Source of the DNA: Sphingopyxis sp. H053
Lineage (GTDB): Bacteria; Pseudomonadota; Alphaproteobacteria; Sphingomonadales; Sphingomonadaceae
Assembly: GCF_001468225.1 (NCBI RefSeq)
Contig: NZ_LNRU01000016.1
Location: forward strand, 20,799 to 84,798
DNA length: 64,000 bases
Direction: 5' to 3'
The notes below the pieces were generated by a model that was not told the origin of the DNA, ran no database searches, and saw only the letters and a list, made by a program, of their open reading frames with translations. The position numbers were made by a program, and so were the translations under genes. This document shows, piece after piece, positions 57,953 through 64,000 of the stretch; within the stretch, counting starts at the first letter, position 1; each line of letters starts with the position of its first letter.

Positions 57953-60112
57953 ATGTCCCGTAAAGCCCTGTCCGCGCCGCTCGCGCTGGTTGCCCTGACG
58001 ATGATCCCGGGCGCAGCAGCGGCGGCCGACGCCGCGGCGACATCGGCGACGGCCAAGGCCTTGACCTATCCCGACACCACGCGCGGCGACACGGTCGATC
58101 CGCAGTTCGGCGTCGACGTTGCCGACCCCTATCGCTGGCTGGAGGACGACGTCCGCGTCAATCCGAAGGTCGCTGACTGGGTCGCCGCGCAGAACAAGGT
58201 CACCGATAGCTATCTCGAAACATTGCCCGGCCGCGACAGCTTCAAGGAGCGGATGACCGAGCTTTACAATTACGAACGCTTCGGCCTGCCGACGAAGGCC
58301 GGAACGCGCTATTTCTATAGCCGCAACGACGGGCTCCAGCCGCAGTCGGTGCTCTATGTCCGCGAAGGGCTCAAAGGAGAGGGTCGCATACTGATCGACC
58401 CCAATAGCTGGGCGAAGGACGGCGCGACCGCGCTCGGCGAGTGGAACCCGTCGGAAGATGGCAAGCATCTCCTCTATTCGGTGCAGGACGGCGGCACCGA
58501 CTGGCGCATCGTGCGCGTCAAGGATGTCGCAACGGGTCAGGACCTGTCCGACGAGGTGCGCTGGGTCAAATTTTCGGCGCTCGACTGGGCGAAGGACGGC
58601 AGCGGCTTTTATTATTCGCGCTTCCCCGAGCCTAAAGAGGGCGAAGCCTTTCAGTCGCTCAACGAAAATCACAGCGTCTATTTCCACAAGCTCGGGACGC
58701 CGCAGAGCGCGGACGTGCTGATCCACGCGACCCCCGACAAGCCCAAGCTCAACAACAGCGCCGTCGTCACCGACGACGGCCAATATCTGCTCGTCGTCTC
58801 GTCCGAAGGCACCGACGAACGCTATGGCCTGACGCTGTATCCGCTCGGCAAGCGCGGCGCGAAGCCGATCACGCTTGTCGACGATTTTGCGAACAACTGG
58901 GAATATGTGACCAATGAGGGTACGCGCTTTACCTTTGTCACCAACAAGGGCGCGCCGCGCGGACGCATCGTGTCGCTGGACATCAAAAAGCCCGCCGCGC
59001 TGACGCAGCTGGTCGGCGAGAATGAGGCGACGCTGGTCGGCGCATCGCGTGTCGGCAACCGCCTGATTCTCTCCTACCTCGGCGATGCCAAGTCGGAGGC
59101 GCGCATGGTCGCGCTCGACGGCAAGCCGATCGCCAACATCAATCTCGCCGACATCGGCGCGGCCTCGGGCTTCGGCGGCAAGTCGAGCGACCCCGAAACC
59201 TTCTACAGCTTCTCGAGCTATGCGCGGCCGACGACGATCTATCGCTTCGACACGCAGACCGGGAAGAGCGAGATTTTCGCCGAACCGAAGCTGACCTTCA
59301 GGCCCGCCGACTTCAGCGTCGAGCAGCGTTTCTACAAGTCGAAGGACGGCACCGAAGTGCCGATGTTCGTCGTGATGAAAAAGGGCCCCGACCGCAGCAA
59401 GGGATCGCCGACATTGCTCTATGGCTATGGTGGCTTCAACGTCTCGATGACCCCCGGCTTTTCGCCGACCAAGCTCGCCTGGGTCGACAAGGGCGGCGTG
59501 CTCGCGATCGCGAACCTGCGCGGCGGCGGCGAATATGGCAAGGCGTGGCACGACGCCGGGCGCCTCGACAAGAAGCAGAATGTCTTCGACGATTTCATCG
59601 CCGCGGGCGAATATCTGATCGCCGAAGGTATCGCAGGCAAGGGCCAGATCGCGATCGAGGGCGGATCGAACGGCGGGCTGCTCGTCGGCGCGGTGACCAA
59701 CCAGCGCCCCGACCTGTTCGCCGCGGCGCTGCCCGCGGTCGGCGTGATGGACATGCTGCGCTTCGACCGCTTCACCGCCGGCCGCTATTGGGTCGACGAT
59801 TATGGCTATCCGTCGAAGGAAGGCGATTTCAAGAATCTGCTCGCCTATTCGCCGTACCATAATATCAAGGACGGCACCGCCTATCCCGCGGTGCTGGTGA
59901 CGACCGCCGACACCGACGACCGCGTCGTGCCGGGGCACAGCTTCAAATATACCGCGGCGCTCCAGCATGCGAAGGCGGGCGACAAGCCGCACCTGATCCG
60001 CGTCGAAACGCGCGCGGGCCACGGCAGCGGCAAGCCGACCGACAAGATCATCGCCGAGGCGGCCGACAAATATGCCTTCGCGGCGAAGTGGACCGGGCTG
60101 AGCGTCGAATAA
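57953..60112 (+). CDS. Prolyl oligopeptidase (S9A), secreted
   Basis: 719 residues with a signal peptide (LSAPLALVALTMIPGAAAA). Seven-bladed propeller (DPYRWLEDD start) and C-terminal hydrolase domain with catalytic Ser in EGGSNGGLLVGA, Asp in TTADTDDRVVPGH and His in RAGHGSGKP. Cleaves after proline in peptides of up to about 30 residues; periplasmic location inferred. Its stop overlaps the msrC start by one base (TAATG). Confidence 0.95.
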   Translation: MSRKALSAPLALVALTMIPGAAAAADAAATSATAKALTYPDTTRGDTVDPQFGVDVADPYRWLEDDVRVNPKVADWVAAQNKVTDSYLETLPGRDSFKERMTELYNYERFGLPTKAGTRYFYSRNDGLQPQSVLYVREGLKGEGRILIDPNSWAKDGATALGEWNPSEDGKHLLYSVQDGGTDWRIVRVKDVATGQDLSDEVRWVKFSALDWAKDGSGFYYSRFPEPKEGEAFQSLNENHSVYFHKLGTPQSADVLIHATPDKPKLNNSAVVTDDGQYLLVVSSEGTDERYGLTLYPLGKRGAKPITLVDDFANNWEYVTNEGTRFTFVTNKGAPRGRIVSLDIKKPAALTQLVGENEATLVGASRVGNRLILSYLGDAKSEARMVALDGKPIANINLADIGAASGFGGKSSDPETFYSFSSYARPTTIYRFDTQTGKSEIFAEPKLTFRPADFSVEQRFYKSKDGTEVPMFVVMKKGPDRSKGSPTLLYGYGGFNVSMTPGFSPTKLAWVDKGGVLAIANLRGGGEYGKAWHDAGRLDKKQNVFDDFIAAGEYLIAEGIAGKGQIAIEGGSNGGLLVGAVTNQRPDLFAAALPAVGVMDMLRFDRFTAGRYWVDDYGYPSKEGDFKNLLAYSPYHNIKDGTAYPAVLVTTADTDDRVVPGHSFKYTAALQHAKAGDKPHLIRVETRAGHGSGKPTDKIIAEAADKYAFAAKWTGLSVE

Positions 60113-60600
60113 TGTCCTTCGCCCTCGCCTTCTCCGCCACCGATCCCGCCGAACGCTGGGCTGAGGCGGGTGATGCCGCGGCCGCGCTCGTCGCGGGCGA
60201 GCCCGACGGCATCGCCAATATGGCGAATGTCGCGGCGCTGATCTGGCAGGCGATCCCCGACCTCAACTGGGCAGGCTTCTATCGCTTCGACGGGACCGAG
60301 CTCGTGCTTGGCCCGTTCCAGGGCAAGGCGGCGTGCATCCGCATTCCGCTGGGCAAAGGGGTGTGCGGCGCCGCTGCGCGGCTGCGCGCCACGCAGCGCG
60401 TCGACGATGTCCACGCCTTTCCCGGCCATATCGCGTGCGACGCCGACAGCCGCAGCGAGCTCGTCGTGCCGGTGATCGCGAACGACCGGCTGGTCGGCGT
60501 GCTCGACCTCGACAGTCCGATCCCTGACCGCTTCACCGCCGCCGACCAGGCAGGTGCCGAAGCGCTCGTCGCGCGCATCGCGGCCGCGCTGGCGGCCTGA
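60112..60600 (+). CDS. msrC: Free methionine-(R)-sulfoxide reductase (GAF domain)
   Basis: 162 residues. GAF-domain fRMsr: NWAGFYRFDGTELVLGPFQGKAACIRIPLGKGVCGAAA and FPGHIACDADSRSELVVPVI carry the three cysteines needed for reduction of free Met-R-O, in the same order as in E. coli MsrC. Cytoplasmic. Translationally coupled to the prolyl oligopeptidase gene. Confidence 0.92.
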   Translation: MSFALAFSATDPAERWAEAGDAAAALVAGEPDGIANMANVAALIWQAIPDLNWAGFYRFDGTELVLGPFQGKAACIRIPLGKGVCGAAARLRATQRVDDVHAFPGHIACDADSRSELVVPVIANDRLVGVLDLDSPIPDRFTAADQAGAEALVARIAAALAA

Positions 60601-60715
60601 AACGCCGCCCCAAATCGGGACAGATAAGTCACGGTTAACGGATTCGCGAAAAGGCGCTAATTTTGCTAACAAACTGTTAACCAATCGGTTCGGCCGAGGG
60701 AACAGGGAGTAAGTC

Positions 60716-61558
60716 ATGCGCACGTTCGTGTTGTTGGGAATGGCCGCAGGGTCGTTGTTGCTGGCGAGCCATACGCGCGCCGAGCAGCCCGCACTCGACT
60801 ATGGCGTTCCCGCCGATCCCGATACCCGTGTTTACACCGGCTATCCCGACCGCGTGCCGAGCGAAGTCGATTATCGCCACGTCAATGGCACCTATGACGC
60901 CGAGGGCCGCTGGACCGGCACCTGGGACGGCACGTACGAGACATCCGACGGCCGCCGCTACGAAGGCCGTTATGAAGGCACGATCGAGGGCCATGGTGCC
61001 GGCTATCCGCCGCCGCCCGCTTACGACCCCCGTTATCACGGTGGGTATGACGCCCGTTACGACGAAGAGATGGAACGCCGCTGTGGCCGGGGGGGCACAG
61101 TGGGCGGCGCGGTTGTCGGCGGGCTCGTGGGGGGCATCGCCGGCAACCGCATAGCCGGACGCGGCGACCGCACCGCGGGCACGCTGATCGGCGGCGGGCT
61201 CGGCGCGCTGGCCGGCAGCGCGATCGGCAGTGCAGCCGACAAGAAGAAATGCGACGAATATTGGTCGAGCCGCAGCGCCCGCTACCAGGGTGGCCATTAT
61301 CAGGGCGGCTATTATCCCGGCGGCACCTATCCCGGTGGCTATGCGACGACTTACCAGCACAGCGGCTACGGCTATGGCTACGGCTATTACACCCCCGGCG
61401 TCGTCGTCACGACGATCATCAACGGCGCGCCGATCGTGACCGAAACGGTCGAGACGTCGACGCGCACCTATTATGAAAATGTTCCGGTGCGGAAACGCTA
61501 TGTCGCGAAGAAAAAGTGGAAGCCGAGACCCAAGGCCGCGCCGCGCTGCGTCTGCTGA
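60716..61558 (+). CDS. Secreted Gly/Tyr-rich protein with glycine-zipper segment
   Basis: 280 residues. Signal peptide (VLLGMAAGSLLLASHTRA), a Tyr/Arg/Gly-rich region, then a glycine-zipper hairpin (GGTVGGAVVGGLVGGIAGNRIAG ... TAGTLIGGGLGALAGSAIGSAA) that probably inserts in the outer membrane, a YGYGYGYY-type stretch and a basic tail ending in CVC. GGAACAGGGAGTAAGTC precedes the ATG. The upstream gap (60601-60715) is AT-rich with several TTAAC motifs. Structural or envelope protein; function unknown. Confidence 0.75.
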   Translation: MRTFVLLGMAAGSLLLASHTRAEQPALDYGVPADPDTRVYTGYPDRVPSEVDYRHVNGTYDAEGRWTGTWDGTYETSDGRRYEGRYEGTIEGHGAGYPPPPAYDPRYHGGYDARYDEEMERRCGRGGTVGGAVVGGLVGGIAGNRIAGRGDRTAGTLIGGGLGALAGSAIGSAADKKKCDEYWSSRSARYQGGHYQGGYYPGGTYPGGYATTYQHSGYGYGYGYYTPGVVVTTIINGAPIVTETVETSTRTYYENVPVRKRYVAKKKWKPRPKAAPRCVC

Positions 61559-61588
61559 TACCCGGGAACAGGTCTGGTCATCTGTAAC

Positions 61589-61619
61589 AGGCCCGTCATC
61601 CCAAGGATGGCGGGCCTTT
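61589..61619 (+). terminator. Rho-independent terminator
   Basis: GGCCCGTCATCC pairs with GGATGGCGGGCC around loop CAA (one T/G mismatch), followed by TTT. Ends the glycine-zipper gene. Confidence 0.7.
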
Positions 61620-61630
61620 CGGTTCTTTTC

Positions 61631-61710
61631 GTCATCCCGGGCTTGACCCGGGATCCCGCTTTTCCGGCGTATCGATCGCAAGCGGGACCCCGGATCAAGT
61701 CCGGGGTGAC
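61631..61710. repeat. Intergenic palindromic element
   Basis: 80 bases, arms of about 31 (61631-61661 and 61680-61710). Begins GTCATCCCGGGCTTGACC and ends with its near complement GTCCGGGGTGAC. A different subtype from the CGAAAGCGGG copies: each arm has CCCGG and CCGGG blocks around TTGA. The rest of the 288-base gap (61559-61846) holds only the terminator and a promoter-sized stretch. Confidence 0.85.
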
Positions 61711-61846
61711 GATAAAAGGAAGGATGCCACCAAGCTCGCGTCATCGCGCCGCAGCCACGGTTCAGCGGTGCGAAAGCATCGCGCGCGTAGGGCGGTGACA
61801 TTGCGGGCTGGACCATCCTGAGCCCGCCGAAGGGGAGCTTCCCTCG

Positions 61847-62386
61847 ATGCGTAAATTGACCAGCTTCACCACCGCAGCGGCGATCGTCCTGACCTCGGTC
61901 GGTCTCATCGCCGTGCCCGCCGAAGCGCGCGGGCGCCATCATCATGGCGGCTGGGGTTATCGCGACCGCGACAATATCAGCACCGGCGACGTGCTCGGCG
62001 GGCTGCTCGTCATCGGCACGATCGCCGCCATCGCGAGCTCGGTGAGCAAGAACAAGCGCGAGCGGGCGCCCGACTATCGTTACGAGCCGCCTTATCGCGG
62101 CGACGACCAGCGGCAGGAGGTGCCGCGCTACGAACCCGATGCACCGAACGACATCACCCCCGGCGCCTATGGCCGCGGCGAGGCCGAAGCGCGCGCCGCC
62201 GATGCCTGCAGCTGGGCGGTCGAGGGCGAGATGGGCGACGACGCCCGCGTCGACAGCATCACCGGCACAGAGCCGAACAACGGCGGCTGGTACGTCACCG
62301 GCACCGCCTCGCGCCTTGGCGGCGAGGTGAGCAGCTTTGGCTGCAGCTATCGCAATGGCCGCGTTATCGACGTCAATTTCGGCTGA
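61847..62386 (+). CDS. Small secreted protein, paralogue of 62572-63108
   Basis: 179 residues. Signal peptide (FTTAAAIVLTSVGLIAVPAEA), an Arg/His/Gly stretch, a glycine-bearing hydrophobic segment (DNISTGDVLGGLLVIGTIAAIASS), an Arg/Tyr/Pro linker and a C-terminal domain of about 70 residues with two Cys (DACSWAVEG, FGCSYRNGRVIDVNF). The same plan is found in the next gene. Function unknown. Confidence 0.75.
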   Translation: MRKLTSFTTAAAIVLTSVGLIAVPAEARGRHHHGGWGYRDRDNISTGDVLGGLLVIGTIAAIASSVSKNKRERAPDYRYEPPYRGDDQRQEVPRYEPDAPNDITPGAYGRGEAEARAADACSWAVEGEMGDDARVDSITGTEPNNGGWYVTGTASRLGGEVSSFGCSYRNGRVIDVNFG

Positions 62387-62403
62387 CACTATCCAACACC
62401 GGT

Positions 62404-62439
62404 AAAAGGCCTCTCGCCTCCGTGGCGAGGGGCCTTTTT
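62404..62439 (+). terminator. Rho-independent terminator
   Basis: AAAAGGCCTCTCGCC pairs with GGCGAGGGGCCTTTTT around TCCGT (one mismatch). Ends the first of the two paralogous genes. A TGAACCC-N12-GGGTTCA inverted repeat follows at 62468-62493 in the second gene's leader. Confidence 0.88.
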
Positions 62440-62571
62440 CCTTTATGAACGCCAGCGAAACCAAGTCTGAACCCCAGATAAGCGGTGGGTTCAGCGCCCT
62501 GTCACAGCCACACCGGTAAACCGTCTCCAACAGGCCGCGAAGCTGCTGCCTGCGCTTAAGGAGACCGAACC

Positions 62572-63108
62572 ATGGCTATCAAAACCACCCTGACCAAGGC
62601 CGCAATTGGTGCGGCCACCGCCGGCGCGATGCTGATGAGCGCCGCCCCTGCCGCCGCGCGCGATCGCTATGACCGCGACGGAATCAGCGCGGGCGAAATC
62701 ATCGCCGGCGCCGTCGTAATCGGCGGCCTCGCGGCGATCCTGTCGAGCGGCGACAACGACCGCTACGACCGTTATGATGGCCGCTACGACGATCGCTATC
62801 GCGGGCGCTATGACGATCCCCGCTACGGCTATGGCTATGACTATAACCGCTATGGCAACAGCCGCCGCGCGGTCAGCCAGTGCGTCGGCGCCGTCGAGCG
62901 CGGCAGCCGCCGCTATGGCCGCACTGACGTGACCGAGGTCACCAGCATCGACCGCAAGCGCGACGGTTACCGCGTCAAGGGCCGCGTCATCGTGCGCGAT
63001 GGCTATGGCGACCGCTGGGGCCGCGGCGGCTATTACGACAAGGGCAAGTTCACTTGCGAGGTTCGTTATGGCCGCGTCCAGGACATCCGCTTCTCGGGCC
63101 TCGGCTAA
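62572..63108 (+). CDS. Small secreted protein, paralogue of 61847-62386
   Basis: 178 residues. Signal peptide (AAIGAATAGAMLMSAAPAAA), the same hydrophobic segment type (DGISAGEIIAGAVVIGGLAAILSS), then Asp/Arg/Tyr repeats (DRYDRYDGRYDDRYRGRYDD) and a C-terminal domain with two Cys (SQCVGAVERG, FTCEVRYGRVQDIRF). The order matches the preceding gene, but the linker has diverged into an RYD-rich repeat. AAGGAGACCGAACC gives a strong ribosome-binding site. Confidence 0.78.
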   Translation: MAIKTTLTKAAIGAATAGAMLMSAAPAAARDRYDRDGISAGEIIAGAVVIGGLAAILSSGDNDRYDRYDGRYDDRYRGRYDDPRYGYGYDYNRYGNSRRAVSQCVGAVERGSRRYGRTDVTEVTSIDRKRDGYRVKGRVIVRDGYGDRWGRGGYYDKGKFTCEVRYGRVQDIRFSGLG

Positions 63109-63113
63109 CCGTC

Positions 63114-63147
63114 AAAGCCCCTCTCCTATAGGAGAGGGGCTTTTCTT
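63114..63147 (+). terminator. Rho-independent terminator
   Basis: AAAGCCCCTCTCCT pairs with AGGAGAGGGGCTTTT (loop ATA), ending in a T-rich run. Perfect stem of about 14 pairs. Confidence 0.92.
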
Positions 63148-63180
63148 TATTCGCGTTGGGCGGCATGAAGCCATCTGCCC

Positions 63181-63504
63181 TCGCTCGTGCTTGGCTATCC
63201 GGCGATCCGCTTCACCGTCGGCGTCGAAGATTAGGCCCACCAGCATCAGGTCAGCATCGACGGCGCGGTCAGTTCGAACACGACGGTGAAATGGGCGCCG
63301 GTTAAGGACGCTGCCACCTATCGGCTGTACTGGCGCCGCGCCGACCGCAACGACTGGTCCGACGGCCGGGTCGTCCTGTCGGATGCTCCGACCGAGGTCG
63401 TGTCCGGTGCAATCGTCGACGATAATTTCTTTGGCGTTTCAGCGCTTTCCGTGGACGACCGCGAAAGCATCGTCACCTTGGGCGGGCTGCCGCCGGCGCA
63501 ATAA
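63181..63504 (+). pseudogene. Remnant of an M28-family aminopeptidase (C-terminal end)
   Basis: One frame reads LVLGYPAIRFTVGVED, then TAG (63232), then AHQHQVSIDGAVSSNTTVKWAPV and continues to TAA at 63502-63504 (NFFGVSALSVDDRESIV). The first piece resembles the end of the catalytic domain of secreted M28 peptidases and the second their C-terminal fibronectin-like domain (YRLYWRRAD). The roughly 30 residues normally between them appear deleted, there is a stop, and the 5' part of the gene is absent. A 72-residue frame from GTG 63286 is open but is unlikely to be a gene. Family recall is from memory. Confidence 0.6.
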
Positions 63505-63607
63505 TTACCGAACACGCTATACGAAAATTTACCTTCTGCCTTTACGACTATCGGAGGACCACAATAATCGGCCGACGTGGGGGTCAGCCGACAGAGATGA
63601 GTCGCGC

Positions 63608-64000
63608 ATGTCCAGTCCCGAGGCTTCCCCAGCCTCATCCGTCCCCGCCGAGAAGCGCCAGCCGCGTCAGTCGCGTCTGGTAAAGGGCGCGCTTGCCTGC
63701 GCGCGGCTCGGCCAATTCGATGTAACGATCCGCAACGTGTCCGAAACCGGCATCGGCGGGCAGGGACCCGTTGCGCTCAATATCGGCGAGCGAATCACTG
63801 TGTTTCTGCCCGGCCACGACCCGATGCTGGGCACTGTCCGCTGGGTCGTCGACAAAAGATTCGGCATCGAGACCGACCGGCCGATCGACACGGCATTGCT
63901 CCGCGCCGCGCACGGGGGGGCGGCTCCGGCAACCCATGCCGTCGCCTCGGGCTTCGAGATCGTCCCGCCCCCCCGTGCGCGGCGCGGAGCAATGCCGTGT
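63608..64000 (+). CDS. PilZ-domain protein, 3' end beyond window
   Basis: 131 codons are visible. A Ser/Ala/Pro-rich N-terminus, an Arg cluster (KRQPRQSRLVKG) and the PilZ signature N-x-S-x-x-G in RNVSETGIGGQG, then a beta-barrel (ERITVFLPGHDPMLGTVRWVVDKRFGIETDRPID). PilZ domains bind cyclic di-GMP; the exact RxxxR motif is not clear here, so binding is uncertain. The last 36 bases repeat the codons for TALLRAAHGGA in reverse complement, so the C-terminal residues shown in the window may not be genuine. Confidence 0.8.
   Translation, partial: MSSPEASPASSVPAEKRQPRQSRLVKGALACARLGQFDVTIRNVSETGIGGQGPVALNIGERITVFLPGHDPMLGTVRWVVDKRFGIETDRPIDTALLRAAHGGAAPATHAVASGFEIVPPPRARRGAMPC
63888..64000. repeat. 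Perfect 36-base inverted repeat inside the PilZ gene
   Basis: Arm 63888-63923 is the exact reverse complement of 63965-64000, with a 41-base spacer; each arm includes a run of seven G or C. It may continue beyond the right edge. Unlike the other palindromes in the window it lies in coding sequence and has no nested hairpins. Confidence 0.9.

Noticed and set aside
57902..60022. 706-codon open frame on the minus strand opposite the prolyl oligopeptidase
   Set aside because: Antisense frame; the plus strand has the signal peptide and catalytic triad of S9A.
63635..63937. 100-codon minus-strand frame opposite the PilZ gene
   Set aside because: Antisense of the PilZ reading frame; its apparent start lies beside the inverted repeat and it has no ribosome-binding site.
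1..64000. CRISPR array, prophage or IS element
   Set aside because: No regularly spaced repeats, no transposase, integrase or phage structural genes were seen on either strand.

Overview
This is a 64 kb chromosomal segment of a high-GC alphaproteobacterium, most likely a sphingomonad close to Sphingopyxis. I infer this from overall codon usage and gene content: an Entner-Doudoroff set (zwf-edd-eda), a purS/purQ-type FGAM synthase, rpsM-rpsK-rpoA-rplQ, a Coq7 hydroxylase, many secreted S9 and M16 peptidases, and families common in sphingomonads (DUF4166, DUF1345, DUF3667). No rRNA, CRISPR, prophage or insertion sequence was seen. One tRNA (Arg, anticodon TCT) is present.

Layout. 1-3.8 kb: phosphatidic acid synthesis, with PlsB running off the left edge and a HAD-PlsC fusion. 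3.9-9.7 kb: eda, edd and zwf on the minus strand, divergent from glpD. 9.7-13.6 kb: an aldo/keto reductase, MFS efflux and MOSC unit with a divergent LysR regulator. 13.6-17.9 kb: molybdenum enzyme module (fdhD-mobA facing a YdeP-type formate-dehydrogenase-like oxidoreductase and a DUF1345 protein). 18-20.5 kb: nitronate-monooxygenase-like enzyme, tRNA-Arg, queuosine-precursor transporter. 20.5-31.9 kb: purQ-purS and purC, separated by about 9.7 kb that carries an iron module (bfd, bfr, a Cys-rich protein with Fur-like sites), an M16 peptidase, a GGDEF protein, a complete lipoxygenase, a fatty-acid hydroxylase-family protein and an ICMT-like methyltransferase. 32-38.8 kb: a crotonase, an ArsR/AHSA1 pair, RidA, Lrp, a WD40-like lipoprotein, PhoD and a DUF3667 protein. 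38.9-46.1 kb: a tightly packed operon proA-orf-nadD-rsfS-rlmH-envC-like, then ctpA-like, dsbB-like and coq7. 46-51.6 kb: secreted proteins, an S9 peptidase, pmbA and a CysQ-like phosphatase. 51.8-54.5 kb: ribosomal/RNA polymerase operon. 54.5-57.9 kb: a four-gene overlapping operon (GbsR-type regulator, DUF4166, DCC-family protein, saccharopine-dehydrogenase-like/DUF4166 fusion). 58-63.1 kb: prolyl oligopeptidase, MsrC and three small secreted Gly/Tyr/Arg-rich proteins. 63.2-64 kb: the remnant of an M28 peptidase and a PilZ-domain gene cut by the right edge.

Most distinctive items. The GbsR-DUF4166 operon has a promoter that predicts a leaderless mRNA, with a perfect palindrome centred on the start codon. 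Seven intergenic palindromic elements were found, several built of nested hairpins whose base pairs co-vary, and two near-identical copies bracket edd. The lipoxygenase keeps all five iron ligands. A roughly 50% GC gene is spliced without gaps between proA and nadD. A perfect 36-base inverted repeat lies inside the PilZ gene at the right edge and may be a real inversion or a fold-back assembly artefact.

All functional calls rest on reading motifs by eye; no database search was run. Start codons were chosen from ribosome-binding sites, overlaps and family lengths and are stated where they matter.
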